The notes: a model not told the origin generated them from the letters alone. A DNA stretch of 40,221 nucleotides from Flavobacteriaceae bacterium (GCA_012959395.1 DUDG01000007.1:2501-42721); one strand, 5' to 3'; counted from the stretch's first letter, positions 21,945 through 32,068 are shown. Program-made: numbers and translations.

Positions 21945-24900
21945 ATGAGCTTAATAAACTCTATACTTAATGTTTTTGTAGGAAGTAAATCAAAAAAAGA
22001 TTTAAAAGAAGTTGAGGGTATAGTAAAAGAAGTTTTGAGTTTTGAAAGTGCTCTGTCATCACTTAACCATGATGAGCTTAGAAATAAAACTATTGAATTC
22101 AAAGATAAAATTCAATTAGTTAGAACTCCTTTTAATGAAAAAGTTTTAGAATTAAAAAATAGAATAGATTCTTCAAATAACATTGATGAAAAAGATGAGT
22201 TATTTCAAGAAATTGATTCTGTTTTAGAAACGTCAAATTCAAAAGTAGATGAGATGTTAAATGAAATTCTTCCTGAAGCATTTGCAGTTGTAAAAGAAAC
22301 TGCTAAAAGATTTAAAGAAAATTCTGAAATCATGGTAAAAGCATCATCTTTTGACATGAACCTTTCTTCTGAGAAAGCATATATTTCTATTAAAGGTGAA
22401 AATGCTATTTGGTTAAACAAATGGAATGCTGCAGGTAAAGAAGTAACATGGGATATGGTACATTATGATGTACAATTAATTGGTGGAATAGCTTTGCATA
22501 GAGGTAAAATTGCTGAAATGCATACGGGTGAAGGTAAAACTTTAGTAGCTACACTACCCGTTTATTTAAATGCTTTAACTGGAAATGGAGTTCACCTTGT
22601 AACAGTTAATGATTATTTAGCTAAAAGAGACAGCGCCTGGATGGCTCCTATTTTTGAGTTTCATGGACTTAGCATAGACTGTATTGACCATTATAGCCCT
22701 AATTCTGAAGGTAGAAAAAAAGCTTACAATTCTGATGTTACTTATGGAACTAATAATGAGTTTGGTTTTGATTATTTAAGAGACAACATGGCTCACTCTT
22801 CTTCAGATTTAGTTCAAACTAAACGTTCTTATGCTATTGTGGATGAAGTTGATTCAGTTTTAGTAGATGATGCTAGGACACCCTTAATTATTTCAGGGCC
22901 TGTTCCTAAGGGTGATATTCATGAATTTAATGAATTAAAACCTAAAGTTCATTCAATTGTTCAAAAACAAAAACAATTATTAATTCAAGTTCTTTCAAAA
23001 GCAAAAAAATTAATAAGTGAAGGAAATAAAGAAGATGGCGGATTTCATCTGCTTCAAGTTTACAGAGGATTACCAAAAAACTCAGCCTTAATTAAATACT
23101 TAAGCGAAGAAGGGGTTAAACAATTACTCCAAAAAACAGAGAATTTTTATATGCAAGATAATAATCGTGAAATGCCTAAAGTGGATTCAGGTTTATATTT
23201 TGTTATTGATGAAAAAAACAACCAGATAGAGTTAACAGATAAAGGAATTGATAATATTTCAGACAATAAAGATGATTCTCACTTTTTTGTTTTACCTAAT
23301 CTATCAATTGAGCTTGCAGAAATAGAAAACAAAAAATTGGATGTTAATAAAGAGGTTGAAGAAAAAGAAAAAGTATATAACGATTTTGCAATTAAGAGTG
23401 AAAGAATACATACTCTTAATCAATTATTAAAAGCATATACACTTTTCGAGAAAGATACTGAGTATGTTATAATGGATAACAAAGTTAAAATCGTTGACGA
23501 ACAAACTGGAAGGATAATGGACGGGAGACGATACTCTGATGGTTTACATCAAGCTATTGAGGCAAAAGAAAATGTTAAAATTGAAGATGCAACTCAGACT
23601 TTTGCTTCTGTTACACTTCAAAACTATTTTAGAATGTATACAAAACTTTCTGGAATGACAGGAACAGCTATAACTGAAGCTGGAGAGTTTTGGGATATTT
23701 ATAAATTGGATGTTGTTGAAATTCCAACAAATAAACCCATAGCAAGAAAAGATCATAATGATTTGATCTATAAGACCAAAAGAGAAAAATATAATGCAGT
23801 TATTGAAGATGTTGTTAAAGTCTCAAAAGAAGGTCGCCCAGTATTAATTGGAACAACTTCAGTTGAAATTTCTGAACTGTTAGCAAGAATGCTTTCAATA
23901 AAACAAATAAAACATAATGTTCTAAACGCTAAACTACACAAAAAGGAAGCTGATATTGTAACGGAAGCAGGTATTGGAGGGGTTGTTACAATAGCAACAA
24001 ATATGGCTGGTAGAGGAACTGATATAAAAATTAACAAAGAGGTTGTGTCAAATGGAGGTTTAGCAATAATAGGAACTGAAAGACACGATTCTAGAAGAGT
24101 AGATAGGCAGTTAAGGGGAAGGTCTGGTAGACAAGGAGATCCTGGAAGCTCTCAATTTTATGTGTCTCTAGAAGATAACTTAATGAGATTATTTGGATCT
24201 GATAGGGTTGCTAAAATGATGGATAAAATGGGATTAGAAGAAGGAGAAGTTATTCAACATTCTATGATGACAAAGACGATAGAAAGGGCTCAAAAAAAAG
24301 TTGAAGAAAACAATTTTGGAATTAGAAAAAGATTACTAGAATATGATGATGTAATGAACGCACAAAGAGAAGTCATTTACAAAAGACGAAGACATTCTCT
24401 TGAAGGAGATAGATTGAAAGTAGATATCGCAAATATGATTTACGATACGACTGAATTAATAGTTGAAAATAATAAAACATCTAATAATTATAAAGATTAC
24501 GAATTTGATATCATTAGATATTTTTCATTAAGTTCAGAATATTCAGCAAATGATTTTGAAATAACTAATTCAGAAGAAATTATATCTAAAACTTATAAAA
24601 GTGCCTATAAACATTATAATTCAAAAATGGTAATTAGTACTGAAAAAGTGTTTCCTGTTATAAAAAACGTATATGAAAATCCAGCAAATAATTTTGAAAG
24701 GATTGTTGTTCCATTTACTGATGGAAAAAAAACATTAAATGTTGTTTCAGATCTTAAAAAGGCGTATGAATCTAAAGGTGAAACTTTAATTAATGATTTT
24801 GAAAAAAATATATCATTAGCAATAATTGATGAAGCATGGAAAGATCACTTAAGAAAAATGGATGAATTGAAACAGTCTGTTCAATTAGCTGTACATGAAC

Positions 24901-25307
24901 AAAAAGACCCGCTAGTTATTTATAAATTCGAAGCATATGAATTATTTAAATCTATGTTGGGAAGAGTAAACAAAGAAATCATTTCATTTCTCTTTAATGG
25001 ACAATTACCTTCAAAGGATCCGTCAGAAATAAGAGAAGATCGAAAAATGAGAAGACAACAAAAATTAAATATTTCAAAAGAAGAAGTTTTAAATAGCGAT
25101 GAAATAGCTTCAATTAATAGAAAAGTTGGCCAAATGGCATCACAAAGAAACAGTTATGTGGAAACTATTGTAAGAGAAGAGAAAAAAATTGGCAGAAATG
25201 AAAAAGTAACCATTAAACACTTAACTAATGGTGAAGTAAAAACTTTAAAATATAAATTAGCTGAAAATCATTTAAAAAATGGAGATTGGATATTAGTAAA
25301 TGATTAA
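21945..25307 (+). CDS. secA: Preprotein translocase ATPase SecA
   Basis: SecA is the motor that pushes unfolded preproteins through SecYEG. At 1120 residues it is about 220 longer than E. coli SecA; part of the extra length is an insertion after DARTPLIISGP (about residues 325-460), known from Bacteroidota forms. Walker A MHTGEGKT is at about 192-199, Walker B region DEVDSVLVDDART follows, and NMAGRGTDIKI and RQLRGRSGRQGDPG mark the second motor domain. The C-terminus ends in a KVTIKHLTNGEVKTLKYK-type segment and lacks the usual zinc-binding CxCxSG-x-CH tail that binds SecB. A glycosyltransferase gene starts two bases after the stop. Confidence 0.97.
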   Translation: MSLINSILNVFVGSKSKKDLKEVEGIVKEVLSFESALSSLNHDELRNKTIEFKDKIQLVRTPFNEKVLELKNRIDSSNNIDEKDELFQEIDSVLETSNSKVDEMLNEILPEAFAVVKETAKRFKENSEIMVKASSFDMNLSSEKAYISIKGENAIWLNKWNAAGKEVTWDMVHYDVQLIGGIALHRGKIAEMHTGEGKTLVATLPVYLNALTGNGVHLVTVNDYLAKRDSAWMAPIFEFHGLSIDCIDHYSPNSEGRKKAYNSDVTYGTNNEFGFDYLRDNMAHSSSDLVQTKRSYAIVDEVDSVLVDDARTPLIISGPVPKGDIHEFNELKPKVHSIVQKQKQLLIQVLSKAKKLISEGNKEDGGFHLLQVYRGLPKNSALIKYLSEEGVKQLLQKTENFYMQDNNREMPKVDSGLYFVIDEKNNQIELTDKGIDNISDNKDDSHFFVLPNLSIELAEIENKKLDVNKEVEEKEKVYNDFAIKSERIHTLNQLLKAYTLFEKDTEYVIMDNKVKIVDEQTGRIMDGRRYSDGLHQAIEAKENVKIEDATQTFASVTLQNYFRMYTKLSGMTGTAITEAGEFWDIYKLDVVEIPTNKPIARKDHNDLIYKTKREKYNAVIEDVVKVSKEGRPVLIGTTSVEISELLARMLSIKQIKHNVLNAKLHKKEADIVTEAGIGGVVTIATNMAGRGTDIKINKEVVSNGGLAIIGTERHDSRRVDRQLRGRSGRQGDPGSSQFYVSLEDNLMRLFGSDRVAKMMDKMGLEEGEVIQHSMMTKTIERAQKKVEENNFGIRKRLLEYDDVMNAQREVIYKRRRHSLEGDRLKVDIANMIYDTTELIVENNKTSNNYKDYEFDIIRYFSLSSEYSANDFEITNSEEIISKTYKSAYKHYNSKMVISTEKVFPVIKNVYENPANNFERIVVPFTDGKKTLNVVSDLKKAYESKGETLINDFEKNISLAIIDEAWKDHLRKMDELKQSVQLAVHEQKDPLVIYKFEAYELFKSMLGRVNKEIISFLFNGQLPSKDPSEIREDRKMRRQQKLNISKEEVLNSDEIASINRKVGQMASQRNSYVETIVREEKKIGRNEKVTIKHLTNGEVKTLKYKLAENHLKNGDWILVND

Positions 25308-25309
25308 AT

Positions 25310-26416
25310 ATGAAAATTATAATTATTGGTCCATATTTTCCATATAGAGGAGGAATTGCAGATACAAACCAAGAACTGTGCAATGAACTAAAACAAAATG
25401 GACATACTGTAATAGTTCTAAACTTTAAACTACAATATCCTTCATTGTTATTCCCAGGAAAATCTCAATTTTCAAACAAAACATCAGAATTAAAAATAAA
25501 ATCTCAAAGAGTAATTAACTCTATTAATCCTTTTAATTGGATATCAATAGCAAAACTAGTAAATGATATAAATCCAGATTTGGTAATTACTTCTTACTGG
25601 ACAGCCTTTCTATCTCCATGTATATCTTGCATAAACAAATTAATTGATAATAAAATAAATACTATAGGTTTAATTCATAATGCATATCCACATGAAAAAG
25701 GAATATTTCAGAAAAATTTATTAAAACTATTTTTAAAAAGTATTGATAAATACATTAGTTTATCAAAAAATGTATCTAAACAAATTAAATTAGTTGAATC
25801 AAATAAAAAAGGAGAGACATTATTTCATCCTATACCAACAAAGTTTGGTAATCCAATAGAAAAGAAAATTGCAAAAGAAAAATTAGGATTAAATAGCAAT
25901 TATAAATATTTACTATTTTTTGGATTAATTAGAAAATACAAGGGCTTAGATATTTTAATAAAAGCAATGTCAGAAATTATTAAACAAAACAATAAAATAA
26001 AATTATTAGTTGTTGGGGAAAATTATGAATCAATAAATAAATATAAAAAATTAGCTATTGAAGAAAATGTTATTAATAACATTTTCTTCAAAAATGAATT
26101 TATAAAAGAAAATGAGGTTAAATATTGGTTTTGTTCTTCAGATCTAATAATTCAACCATATAAAAGTGCTTCTCAAAGTGGAATAACTCCCCTTTCTGTT
26201 CAATTTGAAGTGCCAACTATATGTTCAGATATAAATGGTCTTTCAGAATATATCATTGACAATAAAGATGGATTTTTATCTAAAACTAATCCAAAAGATT
26301 TGGCAAAAAAAATCTTATTTGCATTGAACTCTGATCTTAATTTAATCAAACAAGGACTAAGAATAAATAAAAAGAAATTAACTTGGAAACGTTTCGTAAA
26401 CAAACTCATATTATAA
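25310..26416 (+). CDS. Family 4 glycosyltransferase
   Basis: The 368-residue protein has a GT-B fold. The N-terminal Rossmann half begins MKIIIIGPYFPYRGGIADTN, with the glycine loop that packs on the acceptor. The C-terminal half has LLFFGLIRKYKGLDILIKA and the nucleotide-sugar region QPYKSASQSGITPLSVQFE (replacing the common E-x7-E). The family transfers sugars to lipids, glycans or exopolysaccharide with retained configuration; the exact substrate is unknown. It is only two bases after secA and ten before msrA, so all three are probably cotranscribed from the secA promoter, although the functions look unrelated. Confidence 0.88.
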   Translation: MKIIIIGPYFPYRGGIADTNQELCNELKQNGHTVIVLNFKLQYPSLLFPGKSQFSNKTSELKIKSQRVINSINPFNWISIAKLVNDINPDLVITSYWTAFLSPCISCINKLIDNKINTIGLIHNAYPHEKGIFQKNLLKLFLKSIDKYISLSKNVSKQIKLVESNKKGETLFHPIPTKFGNPIEKKIAKEKLGLNSNYKYLLFFGLIRKYKGLDILIKAMSEIIKQNNKIKLLVVGENYESINKYKKLAIEENVINNIFFKNEFIKENEVKYWFCSSDLIIQPYKSASQSGITPLSVQFEVPTICSDINGLSEYIIDNKDGFLSKTNPKDLAKKILFALNSDLNLIKQGLRINKKKLTWKRFVNKLIL

Positions 26417-26426
26417 TTAAAACATC

Positions 26427-27026
26427 ATGATAAAAGAAATTTTAATAATTTCAATTTTATTGATTCAGTTTAACCTTAAAACAGAAATAGAAAATCAAAG
26501 TTATCAAAAAGCTTATTTTGCTTCTGGATGTTTTTGGTGTGTGGAAGGAATTTACGAAAATCTAAATGGTGTGATTGAAGTTAATTCAGGATATTCTGGT
26601 GGATTTACAAAAAATCCTAATTATGATCAGGTAATAAGTGGAAGAACGGGGCATGCCGAAACAGTAGAAGTGATTTATGATTCTAATAAAATTGATTTTA
26701 AAATATTAGTTGAAGTATTTTTTGGATCTCATGATCCTTCAACATTAAACAGACAAGGTCCAGATAGAGGGACACAATATAGATCGATAGCATTTTACAA
26801 TTCTAATAATGAAAAAAGTATAATAAAAAATGAAATAGATCGTCTTTTAAAAAATAAAACATATAACGAAATAACAACAGAAATAAAACCATTTAAAGTG
26901 TTTTATATAGCTGAAGATTATCATCAAGATTACAAAAAAAATAATCCTTACGATCTATATATGATAAAAGTGTCTGCTCCTAGAATAAATAAATTCAAAT
27001 TAAACTTTCCAGATTTAATAAAGTAA
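26427..27026 (+). CDS. msrA: Peptide-methionine (S)-S-oxide reductase
   Basis: The enzyme reduces S-form methionine sulfoxide in damaged proteins. It is 199 residues long, with the catalytic motif GCFWCVEG at residues 34-41 (Cys35 catalytic, Cys38 in the CFWC pair). Conserved GYSGG, TGHAETVEV, DPSTLNRQGPDRGTQYRS and EDYHQDY follow. The first 20 residues are hydrophobic and could be a signal peptide or anchor, so repair in the periplasm is possible. It is the last gene of the secA run and converges on the sulfatase gene with one base between stop codons. Confidence 0.95.
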   Translation: MIKEILIISILLIQFNLKTEIENQSYQKAYFASGCFWCVEGIYENLNGVIEVNSGYSGGFTKNPNYDQVISGRTGHAETVEVIYDSNKIDFKILVEVFFGSHDPSTLNRQGPDRGTQYRSIAFYNSNNEKSIIKNEIDRLLKNKTYNEITTEIKPFKVFYIAEDYHQDYKKNNPYDLYMIKVSAPRINKFKLNFPDLIK

Positions 27027-27027
27027 T

Positions 27028-28938
27028 TTAATCTAACTTATTATCTATTATTCTATCCATATAGTCTTGAAAAAAAGCTTTCAAATAAAGTTCTTCTTTA
27101 GAATAATTAATTTTAGACTCTCCTATTAAGTTATTTTCTAAACGCAAATCATTAATATCATAAACTCCTATCACATTGTCTCCATCAAAAACTAAAATGA
27201 AATCTCCCATTGAAAAATGGTAAACAGTCCCAGAATAATGAATAGAAAAAGGAATATCATTAGACTTAGAGAACAAACTCCTTCCCCAAGTGTTTAATGA
27301 CTTATCGTATCCAATTAAGTCAATAATTGATGGGAAAATATCTAGTTGCTGTGAAAGTCCTTTATTTACTCCTTTAAAACTGTTGTTTGGATGATAAAAT
27401 AAAATTGGTATTGCAAATCTATTTATAGGAGCGCTATAGTAAGGATACCAAAATTGGTTACAATGATCAGCGGTAATTACAAATAAAGTATTTTTAAACC
27501 AAGGTTCGTTTTTAGAAGAATTGAAAAACTCTTTTAATGCATTGTCAGAATACCCAACAACTTGATGCATCTGAATATTTCCTGTTGGAAATACGCCGCT
27601 GTACTTTTTAGGAACATTGAAAGGTTCATGTGATGATAAACTAAAAAATGTTGTAAAAAAAGGCTCTTTAAAACTGTCAATTTTGTTTTTCATGAAATCT
27701 AAAAAAGGTTCATCCCAAATACCCCAATATCCATCATATAAAGAATTATCATTAAATTCATTTTTTCCATAATAATTCTGAAAACCTAAAATATTTGACA
27801 AACCTAAAAATCCCATTGAACCATTGGGAGCTCCATGAAAAAAAGAAGTAGAATAGTCAATATCATTAAACACTGAGGCTAATGATTGAATATTTTGACT
27901 TAAATAGGGTGAAGATGTATAAGGGACTTTAAAAGATGGAACACTAGCTAAAATAGAAGGTAATGCTTCTATAGATTGTCTGCCATTGGCAAAAGCATTT
28001 GTAAAGATTAAACTATGATTTGATAAAGAATCTAAAAAAGGAGTATAACTTTCATAATTATCAATAGAATTCTCCTTATTAAAAGATCCTATATATTCTC
28101 TTCCAAAACTTTCCATAACTATTAAAATAACATTAGGTCTTGAAAACAGTGAGTCATTTAATTTTTTTACTGGTCTAATTATAGAATCTACTTTTGAAAC
28201 AGGAATAAAATTTTTCTTTTTGAAATAATTTTTATTATAAGTTCTTATTAAGCAAAAGGGTGAGTTTAATACAAAATCTGCATGAATACCTTTTTTAACA
28301 AACCTATGAGCATCCACCATGTTTATAGGTCTAGTAGCATTACCAATCCCTCCTCTCATTCCTAATACACAAATAAAAATTATAAATAATGACCATAATA
28401 AAGAAAAAAGATAATAATTGAATGAGTTTTTAGAATTAGATTTTTTAAAATCTATTCTTTTATACAAATACAACCAAATAAAAATCAATATAAAAAACAA
28501 AACAAAAACGTGCCAATAATTAATAATAAAAGAACCAGCCAAAGTAGTTATGTTAGTTTCATTTTCTAGAATGTCAAATACTCTAGTAGTTAGCCTAGAT
28601 TGTGAAAATCTATAATATATAAAATCAAAGAAATTTGTAGAGTAAGCTATTATATTGGTTGAAAAATACAACATCATCATTCCTTTTTGAAAAGAAGGAT
28701 TCGAATTGTTTTTAAATGGAATTAAAGAAATTAGTATAAATAAAACATTAGTATATAAAATTGCAGATGTATCGAAAGTCAATCCAATAAAACATAGGTT
28801 AATAAATTCACTAAAACTATCTATTATAATCATGTTACTATTATAAAAATAGAATAGTACTCTAGCAATGAAATAAAATAAATAAGCCAAAGAGATTCTT
28901 AAAAAAAGAGTCCTATATTCATTTACTCTATAAAACAT
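27028..28938 (-). CDS. LtaS-like membrane sulfatase / phosphoglycerol-type transferase
   Basis: This 636-residue protein has five or so N-terminal membrane helices (about 1-200) and an extracytoplasmic alkaline-phosphatase/sulfatase-fold domain. Metal-site Glu276 lies in NVILIVMESFG. The position of the LtaS catalytic Thr is Ser322 in ANGRQSIEALPSI. The late motif VITADHCNQF supplies Asp and His ligands. Gram-negative relatives (MdoB/OpgB, phosphoethanolamine transferases) modify periplasmic glucans or lipid A; since this host is Gram-negative, classic lipoteichoic acid synthesis is unlikely. It ends a five-gene minus-strand run, eight bases after a PAP2 phosphatase gene. Confidence 0.88.
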   Translation of the reverse strand: MFYRVNEYRTLFLRISLAYLFYFIARVLFYFYNSNMIIIDSFSEFINLCFIGLTFDTSAILYTNVLFILISLIPFKNNSNPSFQKGMMMLYFSTNIIAYSTNFFDFIYYRFSQSRLTTRVFDILENETNITTLAGSFIINYWHVFVLFFILIFIWLYLYKRIDFKKSNSKNSFNYYLFSLLWSLFIIFICVLGMRGGIGNATRPINMVDAHRFVKKGIHADFVLNSPFCLIRTYNKNYFKKKNFIPVSKVDSIIRPVKKLNDSLFSRPNVILIVMESFGREYIGSFNKENSIDNYESYTPFLDSLSNHSLIFTNAFANGRQSIEALPSILASVPSFKVPYTSSPYLSQNIQSLASVFNDIDYSTSFFHGAPNGSMGFLGLSNILGFQNYYGKNEFNDNSLYDGYWGIWDEPFLDFMKNKIDSFKEPFFTTFFSLSSHEPFNVPKKYSGVFPTGNIQMHQVVGYSDNALKEFFNSSKNEPWFKNTLFVITADHCNQFWYPYYSAPINRFAIPILFYHPNNSFKGVNKGLSQQLDIFPSIIDLIGYDKSLNTWGRSLFSKSNDIPFSIHYSGTVYHFSMGDFILVFDGDNVIGVYDINDLRLENNLIGESKINYSKEELYLKAFFQDYMDRIIDNKLD

Positions 28939-28946
28939 AATAATGA

Positions 28947-29507
28947 TTATTTAATTTTTTTATTAATAATTGATAAAAATGAATAAAACACATAACCAGA
29001 AAATATTCCAAAAAATATTCCAAAAATAATATCTATAGGATAATGAACTCCAACATAAATTCTACTGTAAGAAACTATTAAAGCCCAAATAAAAAGATAT
29101 TTAAAATGTTTTGAATATTTATTTAATTTGAAATAAAAAAAAGTGGCTATAGCAAAAGAATTGGCTGCATGAGCTGAGAAAAAGCCATACAAACCCCCAC
29201 AACCTTCTTTAACAATTCTAATGTAAGTATTAAGATCTTCATTATGACATGGCCTTAATCTTTCAAAATAAATTTTAAAAAAGTTACTCATTTGATCAGT
29301 AAATAATATTAATAGTGCTATAACTAAAATTGTAAGACTAAAATTTTTTGATTCAGTTTTTTTAAACAAATAAATTAATAGAAAAATATATAGTGGAAAA
29401 GAAGATATTTTATTGGTTACTATAAGCCATAATAAATCAAAAGGTTTACTGCCTAATGAATTTAAAAAAACAAATAAAGACTTATCTAAATCAAATAAAG
29501 TTTCCAA
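28947..29507 (-). CDS. PAP2-family membrane phosphatase
   Basis: This 186-residue integral membrane protein has about five helices and the three PAP2 motifs: KIYFERLRP, FFSAHAANS (in place of the usual PSGH) and SRIYVGVHYPID. Enzymes of this family remove phosphate from lipids such as undecaprenyl diphosphate or phosphatidylglycerol phosphate. Being next to an LtaS-like transferase suggests recycling of a lipid product, but this is inference. Gaps of eight bases on each side indicate an operon. Confidence 0.92.
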   Translation of the reverse strand: METLFDLDKSLFVFLNSLGSKPFDLLWLIVTNKISSFPLYIFLLIYLFKKTESKNFSLTILVIALLILFTDQMSNFFKIYFERLRPCHNEDLNTYIRIVKEGCGGLYGFFSAHAANSFAIATFFYFKLNKYSKHFKYLFIWALIVSYSRIYVGVHYPIDIIFGIFFGIFSGYVFYSFLSIINKKIK

Positions 29508-29515
29508 AGTGTAGA

Positions 29516-30892
29516 TTATTTAATAATTCCGTATTTATCAAACAAATATACAAGTGATGTCATTGCAAATGTTCCTAATTCAAGCTCTCGCTTATTAATT
29601 GCGTCAAAAGTATCGATAGAAGTGTGATGATAATCAAAATATCTTTGAGAATCAGGTCTTAATCCGGCCAAAACATTATAGTCAGTCTTTAATAGTGCTA
29701 TATCTGCTCCACTTCCACCTAGTTCAAATGAATTAATTAAATAAGGTTCAAATATTTTTTTCCAAGATTGAATCATTTTAAAATTATTTTCATTTGAAGT
29801 AAATGAAAAACCCCTAGGTGTAAAACCACCTGCATCGGATTCAAGAGCAAAAATATGATTTAAGTTATTTTTTTTAGCAACTTCAAAATATTTTTTAGCT
29901 CCTCTTGTTCCATTCTCTTCATTCATAAACAAAACAATTCTAATAGTTCTTTTAGGAGTATAATTGATCTTATTAAATATGTTTAACAAATCCATTGACT
30001 GAACAATTCCAGCACCATCATCATGTGAACCATCTCCCAAGTCCCAAGAATCTAAATGACCTCCAATTAGTATTATTTCATTAGGATATTCCGAACCTTT
30101 AATTTCAGCTATTACATTATAAGAAACTACATCCTTTAATTGTTTACACTGTTGTCTTAATAAAAATTTAAGATTTGGATTAATAATTAATAAATCACTT
30201 AATTTTTCAGCAGCATTTGTGCTAATTGCTGCTGCAGGAATTTTTTTACTTGGAGGAAGATTACCATAATTCATAGTGCCTGTATGAGGATAATCATCAA
30301 GTCTTAAACTCATAGATCGTACAATTACTCCAATTGCTCCATATTTAACAGCTTCTACAGCTCCATTTGTTCTTTGATTAACAGCTTTTCCGTAAGCTTG
30401 AAAAGTACTTACCAAATTAGATTGCATCGGACGGTTGAAAAAAACTATTTTACCATCTATTTTATTCTTGCCTAAATTTTTTAATTCCTCAAAACTTTTA
30501 ACTTCTATTACGTTAGCTTTTATACCAACAGATGGTGTAGCTACCGAACCTCCTAGAGCACAAACGTCTACATTAAAAGTAACACCTGGTTGAGTTTCAA
30601 TTAAAGCAAATTCTTTTGGTCCTCTAACCCACTTAGGAACCATTAATTTTTGTAACCATACCTTGTCAAAGCCAATTTTATTTAATTCTTCTTGACCCCA
30701 TTTGACTGCTCTATCTGCATTCAATGATCCAGATAATCTTCCCCCAATTTCATTGGATAAATAATCTAATAATTGATAACTATTACTAAAGTTCATTGAC
30801 GTATCAAATATTTTCTCAATCATTACTTTATCATTTTGAGAAAATACATTTATCGAAAGAAAAAAAGTTAAAAGAGTAATAAAAATTTTCAT
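29516..30892 (-). CDS. M28 family secreted aminopeptidase/carboxypeptidase
   Basis: The 458-residue protein starts with a signal peptide (residues 1-19, ending NVFSQN). A PA-like insert (about 115-240) precedes the M28 catalytic part. Metal and catalytic residues are visible: His279 and Asp281 in GGHLDSWDLG, Asp291/292 in SHDDGAG, the Glu325-Glu326 pair in MNEENGTRG and Asp353 in LESDAGG. It is a periplasmic or secreted dizinc peptidase, similar to carboxypeptidase Q types. It is between the regulator gene (3-base gap) and the PAP2 gene (8-base gap). Confidence 0.93.
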   Translation of the reverse strand: MKIFITLLTFFLSINVFSQNDKVMIEKIFDTSMNFSNSYQLLDYLSNEIGGRLSGSLNADRAVKWGQEELNKIGFDKVWLQKLMVPKWVRGPKEFALIETQPGVTFNVDVCALGGSVATPSVGIKANVIEVKSFEELKNLGKNKIDGKIVFFNRPMQSNLVSTFQAYGKAVNQRTNGAVEAVKYGAIGVIVRSMSLRLDDYPHTGTMNYGNLPPSKKIPAAAISTNAAEKLSDLLIINPNLKFLLRQQCKQLKDVVSYNVIAEIKGSEYPNEIILIGGHLDSWDLGDGSHDDGAGIVQSMDLLNIFNKINYTPKRTIRIVLFMNEENGTRGAKKYFEVAKKNNLNHIFALESDAGGFTPRGFSFTSNENNFKMIQSWKKIFEPYLINSFELGGSGADIALLKTDYNVLAGLRPDSQRYFDYHHTSIDTFDAINKRELELGTFAMTSLVYLFDKYGIIK

Positions 30893-30895
30893 AAA

Positions 30896-32062
30896 TTATT
30901 TTTTGTTAGAATATTTGATAATATCCTCTAGCATTATCACACTGTTATCAGATAAAATAGATAATCTTTCAATTACATTTCTTAATTCTCTAACATTTCC
31001 AGACCAGTCATATTTTTGTAATTCCAAAACAGCTTTATTTTCGATATTTTTCAGAGTTAATTGATTTTCTTTAGAAATATCTTTTAAAAAATGTTGTATT
31101 AAAGCTGGTATATCAGATTTACGATTGTTTAAAGAAGGGACATTTATTTCTATTACAGCGAGCCTATGATACAAATCTTCTCTAAAGTTATTGAGGGATA
31201 TTTCATTTCTTAAATTTTTATTAGTGGCAGCTATAACTCTAACATCAACAATTAAATCTTTTTCACTTCCTACCCTTTGTATTTTATGCTCTTGTAAAAC
31301 TCTTAAAACTTTTGATTGAGCTGACAAGCTCATATCTCCAATTTCATCTAAAAAAATAGTACCACCATTAGCTGCTTCAAATTTTCCCGCTTTATCTTTT
31401 ACAGCTGAAGTAAAAGCTCCTTTAATATGTCCAAAAAGTTCACTTTCGATTAATTCAGATGGAATAGCGGCACAATTAACTTCAATAAAAGGAGCATCAT
31501 TTCTAGAGCTATTTAAATGTATTTGATGAGCTACTAATTCTTTTCCTGAACCATTTGGGCCTTGGATTAAAACTTTAGCATTAGTTAAAGAAACTTTTTG
31601 AATTAAATTCTTTACATCCTGAATTTCATTTGAGTCACCAATTATTTCAAATTCTTTAGACTTTTTTAAATTGGATCTACTTTTCTTTGTAAAGTCATTA
31701 TTTTTTAATGCAGATCTAACTGAATTAAGTAACCTATTCAAATCTGGTGGTTTAGATATATAGTCAAATGCGCCCAATCTCATTGATTCAACGGCTGTTT
31801 CTAGATCTCCATGACCGGAGATCATGATAGTAGGAACTTCAGGGCACTCTTTTATGATAAATTGCAACACTTCTATGCCATCTTTTTTAGGCATTTTAAT
31901 GTCACATAATATTAAATTTAATTTATTGGATTTGATCTTTTCGATTCCTTGGACACCATCTGAAGCTTCAATAAATTGATATTTATTATCTTCCTCTATT
32001 AGAACTTTTTTAAGAACTCTCCTTATAGATTCTTCATCTTCAATTATTAAAATTTTTGACAT
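30896..32062 (-). CDS. Response regulator with AAA+ sigma-54 activator domain, no HTH
   Basis: The 388-residue protein has a receiver domain (1-120) with phospho-acceptor Asp54 in ILCDIKMP, then a sigma-54-interaction AAA+ domain (about 138-375). The latter shows Walker A GPNGSGKE at 168-175, the loop GAFTSA at 215-220 (usual form GAFTGA), and Walker B FLDEIGDM. The chain ends 15-20 residues after the AAA+ domain, so the C-terminal Fis-type DNA-binding helix-turn-helix is missing. The end is a normal stop, not a break, and I recall flavobacterial relatives of the same length. It may act on promoters from solution or through partners. No sensor kinase gene is in the window; the gene follows mscS by six bases. 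Confidence 0.92.
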   Translation of the reverse strand: MSKILIIEDEESIRRVLKKVLIEEDNKYQFIEASDGVQGIEKIKSNKLNLILCDIKMPKKDGIEVLQFIIKECPEVPTIMISGHGDLETAVESMRLGAFDYISKPPDLNRLLNSVRSALKNNDFTKKSRSNLKKSKEFEIIGDSNEIQDVKNLIQKVSLTNAKVLIQGPNGSGKELVAHQIHLNSSRNDAPFIEVNCAAIPSELIESELFGHIKGAFTSAVKDKAGKFEAANGGTIFLDEIGDMSLSAQSKVLRVLQEHKIQRVGSEKDLIVDVRVIAATNKNLRNEISLNNFREDLYHRLAVIEINVPSLNNRKSDIPALIQHFLKDISKENQLTLKNIENKAVLELQKYDWSGNVRELRNVIERLSILSDNSVIMLEDIIKYSNKK

Positions 32063-32068
32063 AATTAA

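Noticed and set aside
27028-28938. True lipoteichoic acid synthase
   Set aside because: The host is Gram-negative by its LPS genes, and the catalytic-loop sequence differs from LtaS; a related phosphoglycerol or phosphoethanolamine transferase is more likely.
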